The notes under the pieces are model-generated. The model did no database searches, was not told where the DNA came from, and saw nothing but the letters and a program-made list of their open reading frames with translations. 64,000 nucleotides of DNA from Symbiodinium natans (taxonomy: Eukaryota > Sar > Dinophyceae > Suessiales > Symbiodiniaceae). The position numbers and the translations under genes are program-made. This document shows positions 11,745-23,217 of the stretch, one piece after another. Numbering within the stretch: the first letter of the stretch is position 1; every line of letters starts with the position of its first letter. The stretch lies in contig CAJNDS010000075.1 in assembly GCA_905221605.1 (NCBI GenBank), forward strand, positions 153,501 through 217,500, in the 5' to 3' direction.

Positions 11745-12967
11745 GAGGTCAGGGGCCTAAACCACGCGGTGACGGAGGGTCAGAGGTCTCTTCGAACAAC
11801 TGCGTTTGCTGTGGAGGCCTCCGCCAACTCCTTCATCTCTGTCAGATGCAAGGTAGTTTGGTTGTGCTGGGTTTGAACCTCCGGAACAGATCCTGGTGCC
11901 CAAGGTTTACTCACACGTCAGGTGCCTTCAGCATGCCTTGAATTACCTGTTGATTTCATCCATTTACTCGATGTAGCACAGTTCTTTTAGAAACTTGGCT
12001 TCCAAGTCGCCAAACGCATGAGCGCCTCTGCCCTGAACAGACATTCAGCCCTTCACCCAAAACACTAAGCGCAAGTACCTAGAGCCCATGAACCTTGTGC
12101 CTGAACACCAATAAGTTCCCCAAGCTGCGTGGGACAAGGCAAAGTTGGCCTTGGCAAAGAAGCGGAAAGCAAGAGCGGCTGAGGTGCTGCAGCCTTTTGA
12201 CGGGTCGTGTCGGGGGGGGGGGGGGGGGGGGGGGTAGGTTGAATCCACATCCTCTCAAGCCTGAGCCTGCTTGAGGGTCTGGGAGGGCACCGGCATGCAG
12301 CGAGAACATGAGCCACAAAACCTTGCTTGCCTTTCCAGCTCTCATTTTCGCATCTTTCCTTCGCTTTGCAGCCGCGAGTTGGCAATGGTTCCTATGGTCC
12401 CTGTCCCAAAAAGTCTTGATGTCCTTGTGGATTTGGCAGTGATCAGAAGGGTTTCAGGTTTCTGAAAGTCAAATCCTGTGCCCTGAGCCTGAGCCCTCCA
12501 GGACCTCGAGGATGCTTTGGGTAGGCGCCTCTGCCAGCAAACTTATCATCCCCAACCTGCCTCCCTCCCCAACCTTTTTGTAGCCTCAGGCCTACGGGCT
12601 TCAGCCTAAGCTTTGCCTAGACCCTACATCCTGGACCCCAAACCCAAAGCCTCAGTATGCCAGGCAAAGCTCCAACGGAAAATCGAGCTGGTCTACAAGC
12701 GGCCTGGGCCATGGCTTGTGGAGGGAAGATCCCTCACAGGGCTTTTTTGGTTGAGGGCTTTTGGAGCTGTTTCAAGTGTTTACACTCATCATGTCTCAGC
12801 AACGCCCTTAATCCCACCCGTTGGAGTCTGATGTTGTCTTCGGAGAAAATTGGAATTGCAACAAACCCCCTCCCGAACCTACCATGAAGCCAGCCAAAGC
12901 CCCAAGAAACATCGGCTGCTATGATCTTCTGCCACCGGAAATCCCCAATCCGGGCGTGCTGCCCTAA
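11745..12967 (+). CDS. Five-exon gene of unknown function
   Basis: Exons are 11745-11852, 12139-12203, 12372-12450, 12656 to about 12730, and 12890-12967. The first four joins keep phase. Segments read EVRGLNHAVTEGQRSLRTTA, AKLALAKKRKARAAEVLQPF, RELAMVPMVPVPKSLDVL, YARQSSNGKSSW and KPAKAPRNIGCYDLL, with TAA at 12965. The second intron begins just before a run of 23 G (12212-12234). The last donor was not resolved. The second exon is a lysine-rich helix and the C-terminus is proline-rich. No family is recognised and no start codon was found. Confidence 0.55.
12212..12234. repeat. Poly-G run of 23
   Basis: An uninterrupted run of 23 G on the + strand, close to the 5' splice site of an intron in the preceding model. 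Confidence 0.95.
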
Positions 12968-13515
12968 ACGTTAAGCCCGGCACTCAAGACTTGTTCCATC
13001 GGACCAGGGACTCTGAATCAGCAGGGAAAACCGCATGCCAGCACTCCAATTCTGAAATCCGTGCTGTTGGGCTTTAGACAGCGCTGGGATATTCCAAGTG
13101 GTGATGAGTTTTGTTGGCTGTTTATCTTTTGAGCCCCAGCAGACCCAAGCTGTCCCAAGTAAGCATCTTGGACAAGCTTGGAGAAAGGTGAAAAGGAGAG
13201 GTGACGATGGGTAGCAATACTCGAATGTTTGCCTGAAAAGCCCTTCTGGAGCGTCTGTTCGTCGACTTTTCCAGCGATGTCCTAAACCAGACCTTTGCAA
13301 GACGTGCTGAGGCGCCGGGCTGGGGTTCAAGATAACCCCGGATGAGAATGCATGAAGGGGGCGATGCCCAGAGCAGCATGATTTGCATGAGGCATGGGTT
13401 GCGTCAGAGCTTTCAAACTGAGATGTTACGGTCATGATGGGCCTCAAGGGATGTGTTTGTTATCTATGGGGCAGGCCCTGGTGCCTTAACTTCATCGCCC
13501 TATACCCAACCCCAG

Positions 13516-13625
13516 AAGCTGAAAAAATCACCTCTTCCAAGGCGCATGCCATCCACAAGTGCGGGCCTGACCCTGAGCTTGCGAAGCTTCGGGGACTTCG
13601 GGGTCGGCCAGTTTGGGAGAAGTTG
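13516..13625 (+). CDS. Exon next to the telomere-like arrays
   Basis: After CAACCCCAG the frame reads AEKITSSKAHAIHKCGPDPE then LAKLRGLRGRPVWEKL, with G/C-ending codons. A donor lies at 13622 (GTTGGC) or 13626 (GCATTTG). The intron that would follow runs directly into the CCCTCAA array, so the block at 13.6-14.9 kb may be intronic. No downstream partner exon was found. The family is not recognised. Confidence 0.45.
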
Positions 13626-13630
13626 GCATT

Positions 13631-13635
13631 TGACC

Positions 13636-13695
<60 letters not shown>

Positions 13696-13793
13696 ACCCT
13701 AAACCCTAAACCCTAAACCCTAAACCCTAAACCCTAAACCCTAAACCCTAAACCCTAAACCCTAAACCCTAAACCCTAAACCCTAAACCCTCT
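13631..13793. repeat. CCCTCAA array followed by CCCTAAA array
   Basis: About nine CCCTCAA units (13632-13694) switch abruptly to about 14 exact CCCTAAA units. CCCTAAA is the C-strand of the TTTAGGG telomere repeat known from plants and dinoflagellates. The clean switch suggests separate amplification of two unit types. Unique sequence of ~100 bp follows before the next array. Confidence 0.95.
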
Positions 13794-13892
13794 GAAGAAA
13801 ACTTGGTGGGAACCCCAGGCTTGGGAACCAGAGTCCCAGCATGCGATCGGTCTGAGCCAAGGACACCCCCTAAACCCGAAAAGAAGCCTAAA

Positions 13893-14831
13893 CCCTAACC
13901 CCAAAACCCCAAAACCCCAAAACCCCAAAACCCCAAAACCCCAAAACCCCAAAACCCCAAAACCCCAAAACCCCAAAACCCCAAAACCCCAAACCCCAAA
14001 ACCCCAAAACCCCAAAACCCCAAAACCCCAAAACCCCAAAACCCCAAAACCCCAAAACCCCAAACCCCAAACCCCAAAACCCCAAACCCCAAACCCCAAA
14101 ACCCCAAAACCCCAAACCCCAAACCCCCAAAACACCCAAACCCAAAACCCCAAAACCCCAAACCCCAAACCCCCCAAAACCCCAAACCCCCAAAAACCCC
14201 AAACCCAAACCCCAAAAACCCCAAAACCCCCCAAACCCCAAAACCCCAAAACCCCAAACCCCAAAACCCAAAACCCAACCCCAAAACCCAAACCCCAAAC
14301 CCCCAAAACCCCAAAACCCCAAAACCCCAAAAAACCCCAAAACCCAACCCCAAAACCCCAAACCCCAAAACCCCAAACCCCAAAACCCCAAAACCCCAAA
14401 ACCCCAACCCCACCCCAAACCCCAAAACCCCAAAACCCCAAAACCACACCCAACCCCAAAACCCCCAAAACCCCAAAACCCCCCAAACCCCAAACCCCAA
14501 AACCCCAACCCCAAACCCCAAACCCCAAAACCCCAAAAACCCCAAAACCCCAAAACCCCAAAACCCAAAACCCCAAAACCCCAACCCCAAAAAACCCCAA
14601 AACCCCAAAACCCCAAAAACCCCAACCCCAAACCCCAAAACCCAAAACCCAAACCCCAAAACCCCAAAACCCCAAAACCCCAAAACCCCAAACCCCAAAC
14701 CCCAAAACCCCCCAAAACCCCAAAACCCCAAACCCCACCCCACCCCCAAACCCCAAACCCCCAAAACCCCAAACCCCAACCCAACCCCAAACCCCAAACC
14801 CCAACCCCAACAAACCCCAAACCCCAAACCC
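13893..14831. repeat. CCCCAAAA/CCCCAAA array, about 0.94 kb
   Basis: More than 100 units of CCCCAAAA mixed with CCCCAAA, CCCCCAAA and CCCCAAC variants. The first ~200 bp are near-perfect CCCCAAAA, then units become irregular. The complement is GGGGTTTT-like and rich in G-quadruplex potential on the minus strand. Minus-strand frames translating to Gly/Phe/Trp/Leu repeats are by-products, not genes. TTTTGGGG is the known telomere repeat of hypotrich ciliates; its meaning here is unknown. Confidence 0.95.
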
Positions 14832-14940
14832 AAACCCTAACCCTAAACCCTAAACCCTAAACCCAAACCCTAAACCCTAAACCCTAAACCCTAAACCCTA
14901 AACCCTAAACCCTAAACCCTAAACCCTAAACCCTAAACCC
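14832..14940. repeat. Second CCCTAAA array
   Basis: About 15 units of CCCTAAA with early CCCTAA and CCCAAA variants, directly abutting the CCCCAAA array. It has the same strand as the first CCCTAAA array, so the three arrays lie in direct orientation. Confidence 0.95.
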
Positions 14941-15180
14941 AGTAAGAACTTACTAGGAGTTTCCACAGGAATTTCTCTCAAGTTCAAGCCCGGCCCTCTC
15001 ATAGCGTAGCACTGCATGGCCTGACACGAAACAGAAGATAACCATTCATAGCATATCATAGCATGACAACACATAGAATGCCATTTAGTCAGAGCACAAC
15101 GTAACACGATATGACATAGCATAAACGCACATACACAAGGCTTCGTTCGCAAGTAAAGACAGACAGAACTTAATATTAAG

Positions 15181-15660
15181 AGGCCACACCCTAACAAATC
15201 ATTGTCTGAGCCTCTTTCGTAATTACATCTACTTAGAAATCTCTATGTAAAAGCCGCACCTTATGAAATCCTCTTGTGGGGCCTCTTCATTAAATTCCAG
15301 TAGAAATGTGCATGATAAAGCCACCCTAAGACCTAAGAAATCCTCCTCCGGGCTTCGTTCGTATCTAAACTCAATAAAAAACAATTAAGTTTGAGGCCAC
15401 ACCGCTTCTGGGTCTCATTCGTGGCGAAGTCGAATTCGCACTTTATATTAAGAGCAGCAGCACTTGAGACATCCCCCGTTGGCCCCTGTTCGTAATGAAT
15501 ACTAGTTCTGACCTTGTATTAGCAAGCCACACCTGGGCCTCGTTTGCATTACATTTAGCTCGATATTCAAATTCAGAGGCCACGCCCTAGGACATCCTCT
15601 TCTAAGCTAAATTCAATCAAAATTGCAGGAGCCCCCAAGAAGTCCTCATCGGGGCAACAA
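15181..15660. repeat. Degenerate tandem repeat of about 70 bp
   Basis: A segment resembling GAGGCCACACCCTAAGAAAT then CCTCTTCTGGGCCTCGTTCG and an A/T-rich arm recurs near 15181, 15255, 15320, 15393, 15450, 15525 and 15576. Spacing is 52-76 bp. Copies are strongly diverged. It lies between the telomere-like arrays and the trinucleotide tract. 14941-15180 holds nothing I can name. Confidence 0.65.
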
Positions 15661-15731
15661 ACCAACAGCAAACTAGCAGAAAGCCAACAACAATTCAACA
15701 ACAAACCAATAGCATCCAAACCATGAACGGC

Positions 15732-16660
<929 letters not shown>

Positions 16661-16902
16661 CATCCTACGCTCAAAGCCTCTAAGGCTTTCAGGGCTTGGG
16701 GGGTTCAGGGTCGCCAGCCTAGGTCAGAGTCGCAGAGCCTCCACCGGGCAGAAGGCGCGGTGTAACACGCCAGGCCCTCTACCCTAAAGCTTTCTAAGCT
16801 CCATATCCGTGAACACGTACTTAATGTGAGACCCCCCAGAACCGGGAAGAGAATCAACATGAAAATTGAGAATGATGAAAACAATCATGGCAACATCACA
16901 TG

Positions 16903-16987
16903 ACCCCAAACCCTAAACCCGAAACCCTAAACCCTAAACCCCAAACCCCAAACCCTAAACCCTAAACCCTAAGCCCTAAACCCTGGA
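16903..16987. repeat. CCCTAAA scrap array
   Basis: About 11 units of CCCTAAA with CCCGAAA, CCCCAAA and CCCTAAG variants. The C-rich strand is on +. 16661-16902 holds no supported gene. Confidence 0.9.
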
Positions 16988-17179
16988 CCCTAAATGGCAT
17001 TCGTAGTCATTTCAGCAACTGAAGGAGCGCGCTTGACAATTTCGTTCCCGTCACAGAACCCACGCAACTCTACTTGTACATCTCGGGCTTGTATAAAAAG
17101 AATACAAACAACCACTCCGCACCGCAAGCTTGAATTACAAGCACATGAAATCTTGCCCCGCAACATCTTCGGCATTTCA

Positions 17180-17234
17180 AGATGCTGGAGGCGCTCATGC
17201 CAGAGGGCCGCGTGCGTCCAAGGATGAGCATGAA
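17180..17234 (+). CDS. Short exon candidate
   Basis: After CATTTCAAG the frame reads MLEALMPEGRVRPRMSMK with G/C-ending codons and ends at the donor GTCAGGG, followed by GTTCAGGGTTCCGGG. It could be an internal exon of the next model. A further coding-like segment (AMVLIIDAVAAARWHRKSL) lies at about 17330-17395. Confidence 0.35.
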
Positions 17235-17594
17235 GGTCAGGGCCTAGCTGCCGGGAGTTCAGGGTTCCGGGCGCCGCACCGTGTACTTGTGGGGGTCTTT
17301 CGTGCTAATTTACGTGAGTTTCCGAATAGCAATGGTTCTGATCATTGATGCAGTGGCGGCTGCACGTTGGCACCGTAAATCTTTGCGGCAGCTAAACTCA
17401 TCTCAACTCGACCACAAACCCCCCAAAATCAAGCCAGCTGGCCATAAAGGTTCCAGCGTCGTGTTTTCACGAAAGCCTAAATCCCAGCTTGTGATCAGTT
17501 GCTGCTCACACCGGTTTCCAAGCAGAAAGGATTCAAGGGCTGGTTGTGGCTCAACCGTTTTTCCGGTACTTGATCGCAGGCAGGACTTCCCTAG

Positions 17595-17917
17595 TATGAA
17601 GTTGAGGCATTTACCCTTGTGATGCACCTCAAGGCTGTTAAGGCTGCCTCAAGGCTGCGTAAATGTCAAGCGGCACAAACGAGAACCGCGGAGTTCATTC
17701 AACCGTTGCGGTTCAGCGCAGTTACAGGTACTAAACACTGACAATCAGAGTCTGTTCCTATTGGTACGTAGCGTGGAAGACCCTTTTCTTGGAGTACTGC
17801 AATGTGCCAGGATTCCATGCACTGGCAGCCACGTCCTCAGTGCTGGCAGAGTATGTTGTGCGCACGGGAAAGCCGATGATGCTTGTCAGGCTCGGCATGC
17901 AGAAGGACGGCTGTTGA
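17595..17917 (+). CDS. Two 3' exons of an unknown protein
   Basis: Exons 17595-17727 and 17772-17917 are joined by a 44-nt intron (GTACTA...ACGTAG) that keeps phase 1; the stop is TGA at 17915. The protein reads YEVEAFTLVMHLKAVKAASR, then AEFIQPLRFSAVT, AWKTLFLEYCNVPG and LAEYVVRTGKPMMLVRLG. It looks like a compact globular domain with helices. No family is recognised. Third positions are mainly G/C. Upstream exons are not resolved. Confidence 0.6.
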
Positions 17918-18173
17918 GGTTGCGAAGGTTCACCTTTCACATATATTTGGCCTGTGGCAGTTGCTAGGAGCAGCAGCAGCAGTCGACAATCTGGAGCGCG
18001 CTGAGAGGCTGGGCAGACGTTGACTCCACGGAAAAACGTCTGTTACCCCAAAACTGCAGTCACCGTTGCAGAGTTACCATTTTCCAAGGCACAATCCATG
18101 ATGCCGTGGATTTCAAATGGCAGGCAGGGAGTTGAGGGCGTTGAGCATCAAGTTACCGGGAGGTAGTCCGTAG

Positions 18174-18240
18174 CACCTCCGATCCTTGGGTTGAGGCTGA
18201 GGGCCAGCTGAAGATTCTTATCCACCTTCCTAGCCGCTAA
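18174..18240 (+). CDS. Terminal exon, unknown protein
   Basis: After AGTCCGTAG the frame reads TSDPWVEAEGQLKILIHLPS to TAA at 18238. It ends just before ACATGACCC. Partner exons were not found. Confidence 0.4.
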
Positions 18241-18478
18241 ACATGACCCACCATTTAGAAGGGCCTCAGACTAGCAGAGTCAGTACCTCACCGAGTTGCT
18301 GCATGTGTACGGAGGGCCCCCCCCAAATTCGACTCGCATGCATCGAGGCAGGCTCAGTTTCGCAAGCATCAACGCTAACATGCACACAAAGCCAGGATGA
18401 CCACTCATCATTCATGCTATCCAGCTCAGTCCCTACTTCTAGACCCGAAATGCAGACTCAGACGTTTCTCCTGCTCAG

Positions 18479-18890
18479 GCACGAGGAAAAGCAAGCACTT
18501 CGCCAGGAGCTTAGAGAGGGGACTCGGGCCCTTGACCTGAAGTATGACCTTCACTGTGATCAAGTTTCTTTTCCATCTGCTGAACTCTTGAGGGTTTAGA
18601 CGATATAGTTCGTCTTCGCATGAATCTCCTTGACTCGCCAAGGAAAGGCGCGGCGGCCTCAGGACTGGTGCACTGAGTTATCTTTGTGTAGACTCTGGCC
18701 TTTTGGCAGCGAGATGGTGGCAGGCCCCCTACAGTGCCTGAATTTCGCCCTTAATACTTGCACTACTTCCGCACGTTCCATGTGTGCCCCAGCCCAGACC
18801 AGCTTCCAGCAGCTCCTCAAGCGCCGGACGCTTGGAAGAGAAGCCATGATGCGGTTTCTCAAAAATCTGAGAACAATCGGATCCTTATGA
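18479..18890 (+). CDS. Exon pair, unknown helical protein
   Basis: Exon 18479-18541 (HEEKQALRQELREGTRALDL) ends at the donor GTATGA. A 3' exon starts near 18795-18803 after a CCCAG acceptor. Two readings compete: one in phase with the first exon (PDQLPAAPQAPDAWKRSHD, stop about 18915) and one with stronger G/C-ending codons (SFQQLLKRRTLGREAMMRF, stop 18888). The frame is unresolved. Confidence 0.4.
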
Positions 18891-19195
18891 TAAGGACTGT
18901 CGAAGAAGAAGGATCTTAAATTTCGAGAAATCCTCGGACACCGTATCCTAGGGCCACCAGGCCTCAGTCTGTGGACATGTGCGCCAGGTCGGATACTTCG
19001 CCAACGACGGCTCCACTTCCTGCGGATGGCATCTTTCTGAGCCGTCTATAATTCTAGCGCTTAGGACTTAGGACGGTTTAAGTTTACGGCTTAGGGCCTC
19101 GGAAGCTCTGCGCATCGTCTCGCCGTGCAAGGTCGCCAAAGCAGCGAGCGCTTGGGTGATGCTGCACGGCTCACAGCCGCAGTCTGCCGCAGTCC

Positions 19196-19382
19196 GTGGC
19201 AATGAAGGGCGATTGCGAATGCCCGCCATGCGAGCTCTTTCAGGTGGACGCGTGTGCGGCGGCGGCACCGTCGCCACGACATGGTGGTGCATCTCATTGG
19301 AAGGACCCGTGCTGTTCTATGCTGTGCGAAATGACAACATGTTGGGACCCCAAACTTGCTAAAGCCAACTTCGCCGGCACGG
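19196..19382 (+). CDS. Cys-rich exon
   Basis: The frame reads MKGDCECPPCELFQVDAC, then HWKDPCCSMLCEMTTCWDPK, with ten Cys in about 60 residues. It ends at a GTTCAGGATTTTGG donor. The pattern suggests a disulphide-rich extracellular or a metal-binding segment (inference). An overlapping + frame (VRGNEGRLRMPAMRALSGG) is also open, so the frame choice is not certain. Confidence 0.35.
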
Positions 19383-19573
19383 GTTCAGGATTTTGGCCGC
19401 TAGCTCCCTAGTCGACCTCACCCTGGGAAGGATTTCTACATGTCTGCAAGTCTGCTCACTCGTGCGAAAGTTCAATCAGAAGGCTGGTGCCAGGGGAGGA
19501 GCGGGAGGGTTTATTGCTTGGCATGCTTCTTCCTCGAGTGAGGTCGTCCAGCTGCAGCGACTATGCCGCGCTT

Positions 19574-20122
19574 TCATTCTGCGAAAGCGGGCTTGGTCGA
19601 AAAAGGCGCTCTGTAGCCAAAGTAGTTGGGAGAGCATAGAGGCTCAACAAGTCGGCCGCTTCTGTGTGTCCTCAAAAAATATACTCCGAAGACCTCCATG
19701 TGCTCTGGTAGCTTCAGCCTTGGCGCTGCCTTGCATTCGGGAAGTTCTGAGCCCAACACCCTCAAGGTCTGTTCAAGCCTTTGCAGGTCTCCAAGCACTG
19801 GAAGGCGGTGGAGGACGCCAGCAACATTAGTAGAGTTTAGGATGTCGGGCTCACTCGGGCTCAGAAGCAGTCGGAGTAAGCAGCTTCGCGGCAGTATCCA
19901 TGGTTGAAACACTGTTGAAACAATCATGTAAATTGGCTTCTGGAAGCTGCAAACGCAAGTGCTGAGCGCCACGGGCTCCGTTAGTTGTTGCAGGAAGGTC
20001 AGGCATTCTGATGGCGTGGCTCTTTGTGTTCGCAGCACGAGACTGCCTCTGCGGAAACATCGCAGGACAAGCATCTCTACAACTGGTTCTCTACTCCATG
20101 GTGTGGGCCTGAGTGTGCCCAT
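19574..20122 (-). CDS. Long minus-strand open frame, doubtful
   Basis: A 182-codon frame without introns, Leu-rich in the middle (LPVLGDLQRLEQTLRVLG), ends in TGA at 19574. One frame of this length is expected by chance in 64 kb. It lacks strong codon bias and lies opposite the general gene direction. Listed because no other gene explains 19400-20590. Confidence 0.25.
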   Translation of the reverse strand: MGTLRPTPWSREPVVEMLVLRCFRRGSLVLRTQRATPSECLTFLQQLTEPVALSTCVCSFQKPIYMIVSTVFQPWILPRSCLLRLLLSPSEPDILNSTNVAGVLHRLPVLGDLQRLEQTLRVLGSELPECKAAPRLKLPEHMEVFGVYFLRTHRSGRLVEPLCSPNYFGYRAPFSTKPAFAE

Positions 20123-20590
20123 GGTTGGAGGTTGATTTGAGCGTTGGCATTAAGATTAGACTTTGAAAGACATGCGCTCGGGATGATTGTGTGTAAGAGA
20201 GAGAGACGAGGCAAAAACACGAAGAGCACCCTCACTGCTGTGTTTACCTGTCTTAAGCAGTATTCACTGACAGCTGGTTTCCTTCTGGCATGTTGAAATC
20301 TTTGGTTGTTGGGGGGCCCATTGGAGCATACCAATGATGGAGAATGATTGGGCGGTTTTGCCGTCATCGCTTGCGCCACGCTGCGCTGGCACCGTGCCGT
20401 CGTGACTTCGAGCCCAAGGGCTCTATTTCTGAATCCGGAAGCAGAGGGCTAGGCCCGACAGAACCGACACCAACTACGCGTTGCGTTGTGAGCGCCCTTC
20501 GTGGCCAACGCAGCCACGCTGTGCGTGCTTTGATGCCTCTCTAAAGTGCTGCATTTCTTTCCACCCTTCATCCACCCTCTAAACTCCGAC

Positions 20591-22070
20591 ATGAGGCATC
20601 TGGAGGAGCGTGCGGCACTCGGCAGTCACATCGACATGGGTAGTCTTGATTTCAGGATCCAAGCTGCGGATGGATACTTCAACCTTGGTTGGCTGCAGGA
20701 TATTGCACGAAGGAATATTCACATCCAGCATGCTATGCGTGGCCAGCTCCCGTCTGTGTGCGGTCAGTTGACTAGTCTGACCAACTGAGGTCGCCGTTCA
20801 TCGGGCAGCAGGCGCAAATGCCCCCCTCAGCCGTTTGCAAGCATGAAAACTCAGAACTCATGCTGAGGCGGTACAGTGCCCTGTCCGCCGCCGACAGATC
20901 GGCTTCTCTTGCTGGTCTGAAGCTCAGCTTCACAGCTTCGCAGAGGGACAGCGTCGAAGCAGCAACTGCATTTATGGGTATCGACGGCCAAGGTCAAGCT
21001 GCTGACCAAAACAAGGAGGACGTGTGGAAGGTGGGCTTGCAGTTTAGAGCAGAGGGTTTCGAGGTTGGAGTCAGATCTGGGGTCCGGGGGGTAGATTGTG
21101 GCTTAACATCATCTCACGTGCAGAGAAAGGAACCCTAAACCCTAGCTGAAAGAGCGGTCCTAAACGGTGACTTGCACCGTGGAACCTACGCCCACATCTT
21201 TGGACCCTCGTGAGGTCTTTCGCATACCGAAAGAGCATCGCCTCATGACCTTGGGCCGGTACTACATTTGCAAGGCGATCTTGAGGGAGTTTAGGGTGCA
21301 TGTGGGTGCTGCCAGGGCCTTTATCGGGGAGACTGCTCACTAGATGTTTGCATGCTGTCTCGCTTGCGCACGCTCGCCTCCTGTGCGTACGAGCACCGTG
21401 TATGGATTACACAACCTGAGGCAGCGCGCATAGTGAGAGCATTGACCACTGCATGAGCCAGTTCTGAACGTCTCTTTGGGGAGCTCGGGGTTTCAAGGCT
21501 CCGCTGTGATGTGCCACACGAGCAATAATAGTCGTGTTTAAAGACTCATGCAAAGTATCGGTTTTTCGGGGTCGTCTCCAGTTTGACTGAGGCAACGACT
21601 CCCTTGGAATCGCCCTTGCCTCACCCAACGCCCGCTCTCGCTATGCGGCAGGCCCGGTACAGGCTGATCCAACTTGACGCGTGCCAGGACCGTGGGGTGC
21701 AGAAGCCTGACAGTCGGAGCACCACTACCACCACCACCACAAAAGCCCCTAAGCCCCTAAGCCATGAGGTACGCTTCGTGAAGCATAGAACCCACGGTTG
21801 TCTTGTTTGCTGCGTTCCATTGGGGTGCTTAGGGCACAAAAGTTTGAGACTTTGCATACCAAAGCTTGCAAGTTTTGCTTTTGTGGGGTGCCGCGGAACA
21901 AATAAGTTCTGAAACTCCCTTTGCGAGGCTGCCACTTAAGTTATAGCTTTGCCGGCTGGCTGTGCCTAAAAGGAGAACAACGCATCGCTAACTGTTTTCA
22001 CACGCTTGTGCAGGACATGATGGAGGCGGAAGAAACGACGCAAAAGGCCTCAGATGTGTTCTTGTTGTGA
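20591..22070 (+). CDS. Five-exon gene of unknown function
   Basis: Exons are 20591-20762, 20831-21030, 21215-21288, 21582-21696 and 22014-22070. Donors are GTCAGT, GTGGGC, GTTTAGGG and GTGCAG; all four joins keep phase, ending at TGA 22068. With ATG 20591 as start the protein is 205 residues. Segments read MRHLEERAALGSHIDMGSLD, LQDIARRNIHIQHAMRGQ, CAVCKHENSELMLRRYSAL, VFRIPKEHRLMTLGRYYICK and DMMEAEETTQKASDV. A CxxC (CAVC) is created at the first junction. No family is recognised. Intron 2 holds AACCCTAAACCCTAG near its 3' side and intron 3 starts with TTTAGGG. A small helical intracellular protein is likely. Confidence 0.7.
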
Positions 22071-22429
22071 TGGCTTTCAAGCATCGGAGACGCCTCTTTG
22101 CCGCTGGCTTCTACCATGGGATGCTGATAGGAGATGTCCAGATGTTTCGGCCTGGAGCAGGACGCCAACCAGGACCATCGCGACATCGCTTGAAGTGGCC
22201 AGCTAACCTCTGTAAACCTTGAATCCTTGAAGTCAAGCCGTGTGTCAGGAGCAAGCAAGGATTTTAAGTCAAATGGGGCGGCATCCTTGGACATCGAAGC
22301 ATGGTGTGTTGTGGAGGGTTTGGGCGAGTCCAGTTCCGTAGACCTGAAGACACTACCCCTGCCGGGATCCTACGTTGTTTAAAGGAGTCGTTTGCTTTTG
22401 TTGTTTCTTCAGGCATGCCATTTGCATTT

Positions 22430-22780
22430 GCATATGAGTTTGTAATACGATATGTAGCGTTAGTTCATTTTTGTTCTTGCATGTGTCAATTAGTATTGTT
22501 TGTCTCATTTGTGGTATTTGTACCATTTGTATGTTGTTTTGTTGCGTTGTGTGTTATTTGCGGTTAATCTGTATTGCTGGCATTGTTTTGTATTCTTTGC
22601 ATGTCTTGTATTTTGTATGTTTTGCATGATCTGCATTATTTGTATTAGACGCATTATCAGCAATATTTGTAATATTTGTATTACTCGTAGTATTTTGTAT
22701 TCTTCGTACTATGTGTAGTAAATCTGATCTTTGCATTCTTTGAATTGTTCGTGTTGTTTGTATTGTTTGTATGCTTGCTT
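22430..22780. repeat. T/G-rich degenerate repeat (TTTGTATTG-like)
   Basis: About 350 bp composed of TTTGTATTG, TTTGCATG and CGTATTATT variants at 8-10 bp spacing, nearly free of C runs. Open frames here (Cys, Val and Phe on +) reflect composition. No gene is supported between 22071 and 23217. Confidence 0.7.
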
Positions 22781-23217
22781 CGGAATGTGTGATTCGAACG
22801 CTTCGTGAAGGTTTTGGCAACGATATTGGTTGCTTCTCCACCCCAGACTCATACTTGTAGTCTTCGGAATAAACTACTGGGTAGCCCGTGACCACTCTTT
22901 CATGTCATCTTCCGAAAATCGCTCGGCCTGCCCACTCAACCTGACCCCCCAAACTCTTCTCGTACTACGGGCTGAAAAATGGCACGCGCATCTTGTCGTT
23001 ACCCGCTCTAGCCAAAAGTCGGCCTCTTGGCAACCCCTCCCCCCATGCAACTTGCGATGACATGAGCGACTGAGGTTACTCTTCGGACAGAAGAAAGCCT
23101 TTCTTTTCGCAAGATTTGGCCTCGTCAAGTGCATCACTCGGTGCATCTGGATTGCGCATGCATGGTGCATGCTTTCAGGTGATGTCCACAACTTGCCTGA
23201 GCCATATCATCTTAGGT

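Noticed and set aside
13893-14831. Ciliate contamination or transfer suggested by C4A4 repeats
   Set aside because: Flanks are TTTAGGG-type and the surrounding exons look the same as the rest of the window.
13776-14833. Minus-strand open frames of over 300 codons (Gly/Phe/Trp/Leu repeats)
   Set aside because: They are translations of the CCCCAAAA array; three minus frames are open together and there is no codon bias or flanking exon.
13631-14940. A true chromosome end
   Set aside because: Unique sequence with plausible exons lies on both sides, so the arrays are interstitial unless the contig is misjoined.
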